Shown: positions 56,039 through 64,000 of the stretch, piece by piece | Numbering within the stretch: the stretch's first letter is position 1 | How the letters are laid out: the number at the start of each line of letters is the position of its first letter | Source: Acidobacteriota bacterium | GTDB lineage: Bacteria; Acidobacteriota; Thermoanaerobaculia; Multivoradales; Multivoraceae | Assembly: GCA_011525365.1 (NCBI GenBank) | Contig: WTGQ01000002.1 | Coordinates: 795,367-859,366 of the forward strand | Length of the DNA: 64,000 nt | Direction: 5' to 3' | Program-made: the position numbers and the translations under genes | Notes under the pieces: model-generated | Told to the model about the DNA's origin: nothing | Database searches by the model: none | The model's input: only the letters and a program-made list of their open reading frames with translations

Positions 56039-57343
56039 ATGCCCGACGAACAGCACCCGAGTCTTCTCGCTCTGGCGGAGCGCGCCTGGCGCGGGGAGCT
56101 CGATCTTCAGTTCGAGCACCACCCGGTCCACCGCTACTACCCGGGCTCCTGCCGGCTCGCGGACGGTCTGCTCGGCTTCAAGGGCATCGCCGGCTTCTAC
56201 GTCATCGACAGCGGCGACGGCCTGGTGATGCTCGACGCCGGCCACCTGCTCGACGTGAAGCGCTGCTTCGAGGAGACGAGAGGGGAATGGCCTGACACGC
56301 CGGTCGTGGCCGCGATCTACTCGCACCATCACGTGGATCATGTGTTCTCGGTCACCGCGTTCGACGCCGAGGCGGACAAGAGGGGCTGGCCGCGCCCTGT
56401 CGTGTACGCCCACGAGCGGGTGCCGGCCCATTTCGACCGCTACCAGGCGACCCTGGGCTGGAACACGGCGATCAACCGGCGCCAGTTCGCGATCGACGCG
56501 CCGCACTACCGCTGGCCGGACAGCTACCGGTACCCGGACGTCCTGTACCGCCGCAACCTGACCTTCCGGCGCGGCGAGCTGACCTTCGAGCTGACCCACG
56601 GCCGCGGCGAGACGGACGACATCACCTGGACCTGGATCCCGGAGCGGCGCATCCTGCACACCGGCGACCTCTTCATCTGGGCGGTGCCGAACGCCGGCAA
56701 CCCGCAGAAGGTGCAGCGCTTCGTCGGCGACTGGGCGGACAGTCTGGAGCGGATGCTGCCGCTCGGCGCCGAGATCCTGCTCCCGGGGCACGGCCTGCCG
56801 ATCCTCGGCGCCGACCGGGTGCGCCGGGCGCTGGACGGCACCGCCCGCTACCTGCGTTCGATCGAGGAACAGAGCGTGGCGGCCATGAACCGGGGGCTGA
56901 GCCTCGACCAGGTGGTCCAGGCGGTCACTCCGCCCCCCGACCTCGCCGACGAGCCGTACCTGCAGCCGGTGTACGACGATCCGAGCTTCCTGGTGCGGAT
57001 GGTCTGGCGGCGCTACGGTGGCTGGTGGGACGGTGAGTTCGACAACGTCGTGCCGGCGACGAAGAGGGAGCTGGCCGAAGCCTGGGTCGAGCTGGCGGGC
57101 GGAATCGACCGGGTGGTCGAGCGGGCGCTGGCCGCTTCGTCGGACCGTGACTACGCCGTGGCCTGCCACCTGATCGAAGCTGTCCTGCACGCGGCTCCCG
57201 GGAACGCCGGAGTCCACGAGGCCAGGGCCGCGATCTACCGGGCCAACGCCGGCACGCAGGTGTCTTCCATGGCGCGGAACATCCTGAACCACGCGGCGCT
57301 GGCCAGCGACCAGGGCCGGCGGGATCTCGCCTCGGATGAGTGA
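56039..57343 (+). CDS. MBL-fold hydrolase of the alkylsulfatase type
   Basis: This 434-residue protein has a metallo-beta-lactamase core with SHHHVDHVF at residues 95-103 (HxHxDH) and the strand GDGLVMLDAGH before it. LHTGDLFIWAVPNAG and LLPGHGLPILG supply the later metal ligands. The following helical part (AEAWVELAGGIDRVVERALAASSDRD) and LIEAVLHAAPGNAGVHEARAA resemble the alkylsulfatase dimerisation domain of SdsA1/BDS1-like enzymes. The C-terminal SCP-like domain of classical alkylsulfatases is not present, so it may hydrolyse another ester or thioester. It overlaps the next small membrane gene by eight bases. Confidence 0.82.
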   Translation: MPDEQHPSLLALAERAWRGELDLQFEHHPVHRYYPGSCRLADGLLGFKGIAGFYVIDSGDGLVMLDAGHLLDVKRCFEETRGEWPDTPVVAAIYSHHHVDHVFSVTAFDAEADKRGWPRPVVYAHERVPAHFDRYQATLGWNTAINRRQFAIDAPHYRWPDSYRYPDVLYRRNLTFRRGELTFELTHGRGETDDITWTWIPERRILHTGDLFIWAVPNAGNPQKVQRFVGDWADSLERMLPLGAEILLPGHGLPILGADRVRRALDGTARYLRSIEEQSVAAMNRGLSLDQVVQAVTPPPDLADEPYLQPVYDDPSFLVRMVWRRYGGWWDGEFDNVVPATKRELAEAWVELAGGIDRVVERALAASSDRDYAVACHLIEAVLHAAPGNAGVHEARAAIYRANAGTQVSSMARNILNHAALASDQGRRDLASDE

Positions 57344-57854
57344 AGCGGGAACCGCCGGCTACGAGGCGCCCGGCATCGGCCGCGCGGTGGCCACGGCCGG
57401 CGCGCTGTGGGCGGTCGGCGGGATCGTCGGTCTGCTGGTGTGGGCGGTCTACCGTCTGGCCCGGATCTCCATCGCCGCGTTCGACTACCCGTTCGCCTGG
57501 TACCACTGGGCTTCGCTGCTCGCGATCATCCCCTTCATGGCCTGGTCGGAAGGGCTGCGCGGCTTTCAGTTGCGGTTCTCGCCGCGCGTGGCGGAGCGGG
57601 CGATGACGGTTCGCAGCGAGCCGACGCTTCTGCGAGTCGTGCTGGCGCCCTTCTACGCGGCCGGCTACTTCGAGGGCACGAGACGCGAACGGCTCGGCGT
57701 CTGGCTCGGAACCGTCGGCATCCTGGTGCTGATCGTGTTGGTCCACCGGCTGGATCAGCCGTGGCGGGGGATTCTGGACGCCGGTGTGGTCGTCGGCCTG
57801 TCCTGGGGGACGATCGCGACGCTGGCCCTGAGCGTACGGGCCTGGCGCAGCTAG
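57336..57854 (+). CDS. membrane protein of unknown function
   Basis: This 172-residue protein has four predicted transmembrane segments: ALWAVGGIVGLLVWAVYRLA, YHWASLLAIIPFMAW, WLGTVGILVLIVLVHRL, and VVVGLSWGTIATLALSVRAW. The loop between the second and third is charged, and the motif WSEGLRGFQLRFSPRVAERA resembles small conserved membrane proteins found next to sulfatase-like or lipid genes, but no family can be named. Its start overlaps the end of the MBL hydrolase gene, so the two are cotranscribed. Its end meets the convergent S9 peptidase with a four-base overlap. Function unknown. Confidence 0.7.
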   Translation: MSEAGTAGYEAPGIGRAVATAGALWAVGGIVGLLVWAVYRLARISIAAFDYPFAWYHWASLLAIIPFMAWSEGLRGFQLRFSPRVAERAMTVRSEPTLLRVVLAPFYAAGYFEGTRRERLGVWLGTVGILVLIVLVHRLDQPWRGILDAGVVVGLSWGTIATLALSVRAWRS

Positions 57855-60070
57855 GGTTCGATCGTCTTCAGGATGAAGCGAGCCATCGTCTGGCGCAGGT
57901 GCAGCGAGAGGTCCGGGTCGGTCACGCCGTGGCGTGACTTCGGGTAGAGCATCATCTCGAAGGGCTTGCCGGCCTTCTGGAGCTTCCAGGCCATCTGCAG
58001 GGTGTTCTGCATGTGGACGTTGTCGTCCATCGTGCCGTGGATGATCAGCAGGTCGCCGTGGAGGTCACCGGCCGACTCGAGCACCGAGGTGCGCTCGTAG
58101 CCGTCGGGATTGTCGTCGGGCGTCGACATGTACCGCTCGGTGTAGATCGAGTCGTAGGCGCGCCAGTCGACGACGCTGCCGCCGGCGATACCCGCGCGGA
58201 AACGGTCGGAGCGGGTGAGCGCGAAGAGGGTCATGTAGCCGCCGAAGCTCCAGCCGTCGAGGCCGATCCGCTCCGCGTCGACCCACGGCTTCGCGCCGAG
58301 CCAGTCGACGGCTTCGACCAGATCGATGAGCTCCTGCTCGCCGAAGTTCCGGTACACCGGCCAGGTCGACTCGACCCCCTTGCCCGAGGCGATCCGGTTG
58401 TCGACGACGAGGACGACGATTCCCTGCTGGGCGAGGTACTGGAACCACATGCCGCGCGACCCCGGCCAGCCGTTGCGGACCTGTTGCGCGTGCGGTCCGC
58501 CGTAGACGTGCACCCATGCCGGATAGACACTGTCGGGATCGAAGCCGTGCGGCCGGATGAGCATCGCTTCGAGGTCGACGCCGTCGCTGGTGCTGATCTT
58601 CAGGAGTTCCGGCTTCGATATGTCGAACCGAGCCAGATCGGGCACGTCGCCGCCGCCGAGCTTGCGGACCGGGTCGCCGTCGGCGTTGCGCAGCGTCATG
58701 GTCGTCGGCGTGTGGAGATCGCTGGACGTCGCGATCCAGTGCCGGATCGGCCCCTCCTCCGGGAGGTTGCCGCGGTGACTGCCGGTCGCCTCCGTGAGAA
58801 GGGTCGGGGCGGCGCCTTCGAGCGCCACCCGGAGCACGTCGGCGCCGAGCGCTGAACGGTAAGTGCCGGAGACGTAGGCCGCGTCCGCGTCCTCGTCGAC
58901 CGCCAGCAGCGAGCGGACCTCCCAGCGCCCGTCGGTGAGCGTCCGGACCAGCTTGCCGCCCTGGTCGTAGCGGTACAGGTGCTGGAAGCCGGTCCGTTCG
59001 CTGAGCCAGAGGAAGCCGCCGTCCTCGAGGAAACGAGGTGGTCCGAGCACGTTGACCCATGCATGGGATTCCTCCCGCAGCACCCGTTCCGACTTGCCGG
59101 TATCGGGGTCGGCCCGGTGCAGGTCGAGGAAGGTCTGGCGGCGATCCTGGACCTGGTACCAGACATCGCCGTCGGGCGAGAACGCGACGTTGACGATCAG
59201 AATCTCGTCGTGTCCGTAGAGGCCCGGGTCGATCCAGGTGATGCCCCCGCCGCTGGCCTTCGCGACTCCCAGCCGGACGCGCGGGTTCGGATCGCCGGCC
59301 TTGGGGTAGGGGTAGACCTCGAGCGGCGGCCGGAACGGGATGTGGTCGACCACCGTGAAGCGGGGCACGTCGCGTTCGTCGGTCTGCAGGAAGGCGATGC
59401 GGCGGCTATCGGGGCTCCACCAGTGGGCCTGGTAGTTGCCACGGCCGTAGATCTCCTCCTGGTAGACCCAGTCGAGCTTGCCGTTCAGGGTGTTCTCGCC
59501 GCCGTCGGTCGTCAGACGGAGTTCGTCGCCGGAGGCGTCGACGATGTAGAGGTCCGCGTCGCGCACGAACGCGACGCGGCGGCCGTTGGGCGCGAAGCGG
59601 GCCAGTTCCTCGGCTTCCGGTCCCCGGGTCAACCGCGTGAGCGTTTCGTCGTCGAAACTCCAGACGAACAGGTCCGAGGCGAGTTGGAGCAGCAGCCGGT
59701 CGGCGCCGGGCGACATCCGCAGCGAACCGGGGCGCGCCCTCGACGCCGCGTCCTCGGCGCTCAGGTCCAACTGGTCCGCGAGCGCGGCGGCGAGTGGCTC
59801 CGGGTCGTAGAAGGGCCGGGTTTCGCCCGACGCGGCGGCGACGATTCTCCAGGACCGGCCGTCGTCGCCCTCTTCACCAAGCAGGTACTCCTCGCCGCCG
59901 GGCAGCCAGCGGATCCGCGGCAGATCGGGCGAGAAATCGAGCGCGTCCGGCCCGTAGATGTAGTGAAGCTCCAGGGGCTCCGGCTGCCCTGTTGCCGGCT
60001 GAAAGGCCCAGATGGTTCCGGTGGCAGCAACGAGATACGCAAGAATCAGGCGGCGGGAAGAGGTCGACAT
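57851..60070 (-). CDS. S9B dipeptidyl-peptidase IV-like serine peptidase
   Basis: This 739-residue secreted peptidase has a signal peptide (RLILAYLVAATGTIWAFQ), a seven/eight-bladed propeller (for example RIAFLQTDERDVPRFTVVDH and DPGLYGHDEILIVNVAFSPDGD) and an alpha/beta-hydrolase domain. The DPP-IV motif GRGNYQAHWWSPD is present. The catalytic serine lies in LDGWSFGGYMTLF (about S608), with Asp in IIHGTMDDNVH (about 681) and His in YPKSRHGVTD (about 712). It cleaves X-Pro or X-Ala dipeptides from peptide ends in the periplasm or outside. Its gene converges with the small membrane gene, overlapping it by four bases. Confidence 0.88.
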   Translation of the reverse strand: MSTSSRRLILAYLVAATGTIWAFQPATGQPEPLELHYIYGPDALDFSPDLPRIRWLPGGEEYLLGEEGDDGRSWRIVAAASGETRPFYDPEPLAAALADQLDLSAEDAASRARPGSLRMSPGADRLLLQLASDLFVWSFDDETLTRLTRGPEAEELARFAPNGRRVAFVRDADLYIVDASGDELRLTTDGGENTLNGKLDWVYQEEIYGRGNYQAHWWSPDSRRIAFLQTDERDVPRFTVVDHIPFRPPLEVYPYPKAGDPNPRVRLGVAKASGGGITWIDPGLYGHDEILIVNVAFSPDGDVWYQVQDRRQTFLDLHRADPDTGKSERVLREESHAWVNVLGPPRFLEDGGFLWLSERTGFQHLYRYDQGGKLVRTLTDGRWEVRSLLAVDEDADAAYVSGTYRSALGADVLRVALEGAAPTLLTEATGSHRGNLPEEGPIRHWIATSSDLHTPTTMTLRNADGDPVRKLGGGDVPDLARFDISKPELLKISTSDGVDLEAMLIRPHGFDPDSVYPAWVHVYGGPHAQQVRNGWPGSRGMWFQYLAQQGIVVLVVDNRIASGKGVESTWPVYRNFGEQELIDLVEAVDWLGAKPWVDAERIGLDGWSFGGYMTLFALTRSDRFRAGIAGGSVVDWRAYDSIYTERYMSTPDDNPDGYERTSVLESAGDLHGDLLIIHGTMDDNVHMQNTLQMAWKLQKAGKPFEMMLYPKSRHGVTDPDLSLHLRQTMARFILKTIEP

Positions 60071-60290
60071 GGCGGAACAGTAACGGAGGAGCCGAGTCTC
60101 GGTGGCGGCTGATCTCCACAGGTGGCTCAGACGGATCTTCTGGCGGTCGTGGCTCGAGGATCTGGTGGAGCGTGTACTGGACGAGTTGCTCCCGCCTGGG
60201 CGACGGCTTCTGCCGATCAGGCGGGTACCCGAAGCGTCCGGAATGGCGGGACAGACGACGGCGCCCCGAAGAACCTCGCGGCGCAGGCTC

Positions 60291-61124
60291 CTAGAACTCG
60301 AACTCCAGCAGCACGTCTACGCTCTGACCCTCCGCCGAGACGGTGAACCGGTTCATGCCATGGCGGAAGTGTTCGGCCAGCTCCTGGAAGTCGACTTCGC
60401 CCATTCCGTCGACGATGTAGACCTCGATCCGTCGGATCTTCTGGCCGTTGACCGCGGTGACGTGGACCTCGCCGGTATCCGGCGCCAGGCCCGTGAACAA
60501 GAGCGGCAGGCGGGCGAGCCTGACTTCGGGGTCGATGCTGTCGTACGGGATGCTGACTTCGAATCCGGGGATGTCGGCGCGAAGAACCGGGAGATCCGGC
60601 GGCGCACCGACTTCCACCTCGGTCGGAACCGCGGTCTGGGCGTCGAAGATGACGCCGCGACTCAGGCGCGCCTGCTTGCCCTTGATCAGGATGAAGGGCC
60701 AGGCGATGACCTTGGCCAGGACCGCGGCGGTCACGAAGCGGCCCCTGCCGGAGCGGTCGTAGCCGCCGGCGAGCCGGATCGAGGTGTCGTCCACCGCGGC
60801 GACGGTATTGGCTTCGACCTCGAGCCTGCCCCGGATGCCGGCGATCTTGGCTCGCCGGGCCTTGCTGACCTCGGACCAGACCACGGTGCCCGCTTCGATG
60901 ACGACGCGGCCGTCGATCACGACATCCTCGGCGACCCTGGCGCGGACGCGGTCTCCCAGCCGTACGAAGTTGCTTGATTTCTTCTTCGTCGAGAGGCTCT
61001 CGTCGAGGACGCAGTAGACGGTCGTTCCGGCTGGAATGCGGACCCTCTCGGCCATCAGGGCGGTCGGCAGGGTAAGGAACAGCAGGCCGACAACGGCTGC
61101 CCGGAACGTAGTGGCGTGACGCAT
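60291..61124 (-). CDS. secreted protein of unknown function
   Basis: This 277-residue protein begins at ATG 61124, with a signal peptide (TFRAAVVGLLFLTLPTALMA). The mature part starts with VRIPAGTTVYCVLDESLSTKKK, FVRLGDRVRARVAEDVVIDGRVVIEAG and TVVWSEVSKARRAKI, as in proteins with repeated strand pairs carrying 'G-x-V-V-x-x-V', resembling TrbI/VirB10-type or peptidoglycan-associated beta domains. The middle contains a VTAAVLAKVIAWPFILIKGK amphipathic/hydrophobic stretch and the end HFRHGMNRFTVSAEGQSVDV. No family is recognised. The 220-base gap between it and the S9 peptidase gene holds a short open stretch on the plus strand that I do not regard as a gene. Confidence 0.6.
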   Translation of the reverse strand: MRHATTFRAAVVGLLFLTLPTALMAERVRIPAGTTVYCVLDESLSTKKKSSNFVRLGDRVRARVAEDVVIDGRVVIEAGTVVWSEVSKARRAKIAGIRGRLEVEANTVAAVDDTSIRLAGGYDRSGRGRFVTAAVLAKVIAWPFILIKGKQARLSRGVIFDAQTAVPTEVEVGAPPDLPVLRADIPGFEVSIPYDSIDPEVRLARLPLLFTGLAPDTGEVHVTAVNGQKIRRIEVYIVDGMGEVDFQELAEHFRHGMNRFTVSAEGQSVDVLLEFEF

Positions 61125-61222
61125 GAAGAGGCCCTCTGGGTTGTGGTCTTCGTAGTACCAGTACGGCGAGAGGCGTCTTCCGGTTTCGCCGTGCGGCAGG
61201 TGATACGGTGACGCCTTCGCGC

Positions 61223-62794
61223 ATGAGCTTGATCGTCTGGTCCTGGCTGTTCCTGGTCGTCTATCTGGGCGGCATGCTGGCGTTCGGGGTGATCGGCCGG
61301 AACCGGGTTCAGGGCGCCGACGACTTCGCGACGGCTCGGGCCGCCTACGGGCCCTTCTTCCTGGCCCTCGCGTTCGCCGCAACGACCGCGAGCGGCGCGA
61401 CCTTCCTCGGCTTCCCGGGCCTCGCCTACGAGCACGGCACGGCGGCGCTGCTGTCGGCGGTCCTCTACCCGGCGGGTGTGTATCTGGGCGTGCTGATCTG
61501 CATGCGGCTGGTGGCCAACGTGGGCGACCGGTTCGGCTCGCGTTCGATCCCCGAGTTCCTGGGAGACCGCTACCAGTCCGACGGCATCCGCGTGATCGTG
61601 ACCGTGGCGTCCCTGCTCCTCTTCTTCTACCTCGCCGGTCAGCTCCTGTCCGGCCTGGTCATGTTCGAGACGATGCTCGGCCTGTCGCCGGCCTGGGCGC
61701 TCGGGATCACGGCCGTCGTGCTGATGATCTACGTGTCCCTGGGCGGCGCCCACGCGGACATCCTCACCGACGGCGTGCAGGGTTTTCTCATGCTGGTGAT
61801 CGGCGTCCTCGTCATCCTGCTGTTCGTCTTCGGCGCCGGCCTCGACGGCGGCCTCGGGTCGGTCATCTCCAGCATCCGGTCACAGGACCCGAACCAGGTC
61901 GGCTGGATCAACCGCTCGACACCGCTCTACCACTCCTGGTGGTCGCAGATGGCGGTGCTCCTGGCCCACATTCCGCTCGGACTGCTACCGCACATCGGCA
62001 ACAAGATCTGGGCGCTCAAGACCGGCAAGTCGCGGTTCACCTTCCTTCGCTTCGCTTCCGTCTTCGGCGTCACGCTGGGCATGCTCGGCCTGGGCGGCGC
62101 CTTGGCCCGGGCGGTGCTCGGAGGCCGCCTGTACGAAGAGGGATCGACCCCGAACGAGGCGCTGCCGGCGCTGTTCATCGAGCTCTTCCCGGCCTGGCTG
62201 GCCGCGCTGATCGGCGTCGGCATCCTGTCGGCCGTTATGTCGACGGCGGACGGGCTGGTGGTGTCCTCGTCCCAGATCGTGGCGAACGATCTCTACCGGC
62301 GGACGATCGCGCCGCGCTTCCACTCGCACCTGAGCGACGAGCAACTCGACCGCCGCGTGCTGGTCATCAGCCGCTGGGCGACGGTGGGCGTCATGGTCGT
62401 CTGCGTGACGATGGCCTGGATGCTGATGGACATGAACATCGCCATCCTGGTCTGGACGGGGAACGGCGGCATGATGGCGGCGTTCGCGGGTCCGCTCGTG
62501 CTCGGAGCGCTCTGGAGCGGCGTGACGCGCACCGGTGCGTACACGGGGCTGATCGTGGGCTTGAGCTCCTTCCTGATCCTGCACACCGGCGTGATCAATC
62601 CGGCCTGGTTCGAGGGCAGTTTCCTGCACCCGGTCTTCTCCTGGCTGCACGGGGAGGCGCCGAACCCGACCTCCTGCGCGGCGCTGGCCGGACTGTTCGC
62701 GATGGGTTGCACCGCGGCCGTGTCGCTGGCGACGAAGCCGCTGCCCGAGGCCCATGTCGGGTCGCTGTTCCGGCGCGTTCCGGTGACGGACTAG
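61223..62794 (+). CDS. sodium:solute symporter family transporter
   Basis: This 523-residue membrane protein has about thirteen hydrophobic segments of the SSS fold: LIVWSWLFLVVYLGGMLAFG, FLALAFAATTASGATFLGF, VIVTVASLLLFFYLAGQLLSG, GITAVVLMIYVSLGGAHADI, the LMLVIGVLVILLFVFGAG helix and later FIELFPAWLAALIGVGILSAVMST. The SSS motif GGAHADILTDGVQGFLM and the broken TM1 (FATARAAYG) are evident. It would use the Na+ gradient to import a solute such as a sugar, amino acid or carboxylate. ATG 61223 is chosen; GTG 61208 would add five residues. The following RutE-like gene begins four bases after its stop and may work on the imported compound. Confidence 0.86.
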   Translation: MSLIVWSWLFLVVYLGGMLAFGVIGRNRVQGADDFATARAAYGPFFLALAFAATTASGATFLGFPGLAYEHGTAALLSAVLYPAGVYLGVLICMRLVANVGDRFGSRSIPEFLGDRYQSDGIRVIVTVASLLLFFYLAGQLLSGLVMFETMLGLSPAWALGITAVVLMIYVSLGGAHADILTDGVQGFLMLVIGVLVILLFVFGAGLDGGLGSVISSIRSQDPNQVGWINRSTPLYHSWWSQMAVLLAHIPLGLLPHIGNKIWALKTGKSRFTFLRFASVFGVTLGMLGLGGALARAVLGGRLYEEGSTPNEALPALFIELFPAWLAALIGVGILSAVMSTADGLVVSSSQIVANDLYRRTIAPRFHSHLSDEQLDRRVLVISRWATVGVMVVCVTMAWMLMDMNIAILVWTGNGGMMAAFAGPLVLGALWSGVTRTGAYTGLIVGLSSFLILHTGVINPAWFEGSFLHPVFSWLHGEAPNPTSCAALAGLFAMGCTAAVSLATKPLPEAHVGSLFRRVPVTD

Positions 62795-62797
62795 GCC

Positions 62798-63388
62798 ATG
62801 GCGAGGATTTCAGAGGACGCGATGGACGTCCTGTTCCGGGACGCCCGGAGCCAGAACAGGTGGTTGCCGCGCGAGGTGCCGCGGGAAACCCTGCAAGAAC
62901 TCCACGACCTCCTGAAGTGGGGGCCGACGAGTGCCAACTGCTGGCCGCAGCGAGTCGTCTTCACGGTCACCGAGGAGGCGAAGGAGCGGCTGGCTTCGAT
63001 CGCCATGCCGGGCAACCAGGACAAGATCCGGCAGGCGCCGGCGACCGCGATCCTGGGCTACGACCTCGCGTTCTTCGAGAAGATGGACGTGCTGTTCGCC
63101 CACAACCCGGGTATGGCCGAGATGTTCCGCAACAATGCGGAACTGGCCGAGGTGACGGCTTTCCGCAACGCGACCCTGCAGGGGGCCTATTTCATGCTAG
63201 CCGCTCGCTCGCTCGGCCTCGACTGCGGCCCGATGTCGGGGTTCGACAACGCGAAGTGCGACGAGCTCTTCTTCCCCGGCACGACGGTGCGCTCGAACTT
63301 CCTCTGCTCGATCGGCTACGGCGACCCCGAGGGCCTGTTCGGGCGCCTGCCGCGGCCGGAGTTCGAGGACGTCTGCCGCGTCGAATAG
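62798..63388 (+). CDS. rutE: malonic semialdehyde reductase / RutE-like nitroreductase
   Basis: This 196-residue FMN-dependent nitroreductase-fold protein is close to RutE throughout: ALxxLFxDAR-type start (DVLFRDARSQNRW), the signature LLKWGPTSANCWPQRVVF (RutE has MKWGPTSANCSPARIVF), APATAILGYDLAFFEKM, AEVTAFRNATLQGAYFMLAARSLGLDCGPMSGFD, and a final IGYGDPEGLFGRLPRPEFEDVC. RutE reduces malonic semialdehyde to 3-hydroxypropionate in uracil catabolism, but no other rut genes are visible here. The start is four bases after the symporter stop, so they are cotranscribed. Confidence 0.88.
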   Translation: MARISEDAMDVLFRDARSQNRWLPREVPRETLQELHDLLKWGPTSANCWPQRVVFTVTEEAKERLASIAMPGNQDKIRQAPATAILGYDLAFFEKMDVLFAHNPGMAEMFRNNAELAEVTAFRNATLQGAYFMLAARSLGLDCGPMSGFDNAKCDELFFPGTTVRSNFLCSIGYGDPEGLFGRLPRPEFEDVCRVE

Positions 63389-63389
63389 C

Positions 63390-64000
63390 TCAACGCCGCC
63401 AGAACGCGGGCAGGAGGATCGCCGTGACGGCGACGATCTCGAGCCGGCCCAGCCACATCAGGAAGATCAGCAGCAGCTTCTCCCAGCCGGCGAAGAAGGC
63501 GTAGTTGAGCGACGGACCCGCCGCGCCCATCGCCGGACCGACGTTCGACAGGCAGGCCAGGGAAGTCGACAGGGAGGTCACCATGTCGTTACCCGCGATC
63601 GCGAGGGTGGCGGCGACGCCCAGCCACAGGAAGGCGAAGAGCGTCATGAAGCCGCCGAGGCTGCGCGCCACCTGGTCGCTGATCGTCCGCTTGCCGACCC
63701 AGAGGGCCAGGACCCGGCGCGGGTTGAACATGAGATGGACCTCGCGCAGCGCCATCTTCAGCGTCATGACCAGCCGGCCGACCTTGACGCCGCCCGCGGT
63801 CGAACCGGCGCAGCCCCCGACGAACATGGCCAGCAGCAGCAGGGTGCGCGACGTGTCACTCCACGAGTCGTAGTCCCTGGTGGTGTAGCCGGTCGTCGTC
63901 ATCAGGGAAACGGAGTTGAACGCGGCCTCCCGGAGCGCCTCCAGCAGCGGCAGATCCGTGCTGCGCCAGCGGTCCAGGGTGACCAGCGCCACCAGCACGG
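63390..64000 (-). CDS. trkH: TrkH-family potassium uptake protein, C-terminal part
   Basis: The frame runs off the right edge, so the start is outside the window and about 203 residues are seen. The visible part has the last pore loops of a Trk/Ktr/HKT subunit: FNSVSLMTTTGYTTRDYDSW (pore helix and filter with TTGY), GGCAGSTAGGVKVGRL with the P-loop GSTAGGVK, LACLSNVGPAMGAAG (last filter loop), and the final helix LLIFLMWLGRLEIVAVTAILL. K+ moves through this subunit with a TrkA-type regulator. It ends one base from the convergent RutE gene stop. The regulator gene is not in the window. Confidence 0.88.
   Translation of the reverse strand, partial: VLVALVTLDRWRSTDLPLLEALREAAFNSVSLMTTTGYTTRDYDSWSDTSRTLLLLAMFVGGCAGSTAGGVKVGRLVMTLKMALREVHLMFNPRRVLALWVGKRTISDQVARSLGGFMTLFAFLWLGVAATLAIAGNDMVTSLSTSLACLSNVGPAMGAAGPSLNYAFFAGWEKLLLIFLMWLGRLEIVAVTAILLPAFWRR

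Noticed and set aside
56039-57343. Classical secreted alkylsulfatase (SdsA1)
   Set aside because: The C-terminal sterol-carrier-like domain and a signal peptide are missing, so only the alkylsulfatase-type MBL and dimerisation parts are claimed.
60102-60977. Plus-strand frame opposite the secreted protein at 60291-61124, starting DLHRWLRRIFWRSWLEDLVE
   Set aside because: The first ~60 codons look mildly protein-like and amphipathic, but the frame then runs antisense through a gene with a signal peptide. No ribosome site or homology was recognised, so it is at most a remnant.
1-64000. CRISPR arrays, tRNA or rRNA genes, insertion sequences, prophage
   Set aside because: No regularly spaced repeats, no tRNA cloverleaf or conserved rRNA segments, and no transposase, integrase or phage structural genes were seen.

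Overview
The window is a high-GC, gene-dense stretch of bacterial chromosome. It looks most like an uncultured member of the Acidobacteriota. The indicators are an acidobacterial VWFA-type protein, an Oar-like TonB receptor with a carboxypeptidase-regulatory domain, three DUF5916/CBM9 outer-membrane proteins, a DUF6152 protein, many secreted proteins of unknown function and a Gram-negative envelope. I see no rRNA, tRNA, CRISPR array, insertion sequence or prophage. Both edges cut a gene: an epimerase on the left and a TrkH-type transporter on the right. Taxonomy is inference from gene content only.

Layout. 1-3.1 kb: the end of a surface-sugar operon (SDR epimerase, RmlC-like cupin, HddA-like heptose kinase, sugar C-methyltransferase). 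3-12 kb: mixed genes, namely a secreted metalloprotease-like protein, an AAA/DUF4143 ATPase with a striking palindromic leader, a PQQ-type beta-propeller protein, a glycosyltransferase/acetyltransferase pair, an orphan DUF4160 protein, a metzincin-like protease and an MBL hydrolase. 11.6-18.4 kb: an acyl-CoA catabolism operon (acyl-CoA synthetase, biotin-dependent carboxylase beta and alpha subunits, enoyl-CoA hydratase, GST). 18.5-23.9 kb: a five-gene respiratory module (pentaheme cytochrome c, MopB lipoprotein, four-cluster Fe-S protein, NrfD protein, ActD/DUF3341-like protein) resembling a cut-down alternative complex III or a Qrc complex. 24-39.4 kb: TonB receptor, acyl-CoA dehydrogenase, a membrane-HigA fusion, PHP and amidohydrolase enzymes, and several secreted or outer-membrane proteins.

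39.5-46.5 kb, minus strand, is the most unusual part. Four small secreted-type peptides, each with exactly two cysteines in the presumptive mature part, are followed upstream by a stand-alone C39 (double-glycine type) cysteine peptidase and a CxxC thioredoxin-like protein. Downstream lie an ABC-2-type permease, its ATPase and two Yip1-family membrane proteins. I read this as a candidate bacteriocin-like peptide system that matures peptides outside the cytoplasm, with C39 cleavage and disulfide formation supplied separately rather than by a fused peptidase-ABC exporter. Two related ~130-bp leader elements, each with a promoter-like start and a conserved TCGCT-loop hairpin, flank this region and may be a structured RNA family.

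46.6-64 kb: a SWIM/SNF2 helicase with a perfect terminator, a PhyH dioxygenase, two tandem near-duplicate DUF5916 proteins, an alkylsulfatase-like MBL enzyme, a DPP-IV-like S9 peptidase, a secreted protein of unknown function, a sodium:solute symporter, a RutE-like reductase and partial TrkH. Genes are tightly packed with many 4-base ATGA/GTGA overlaps, so most blocks are probably cotranscribed.
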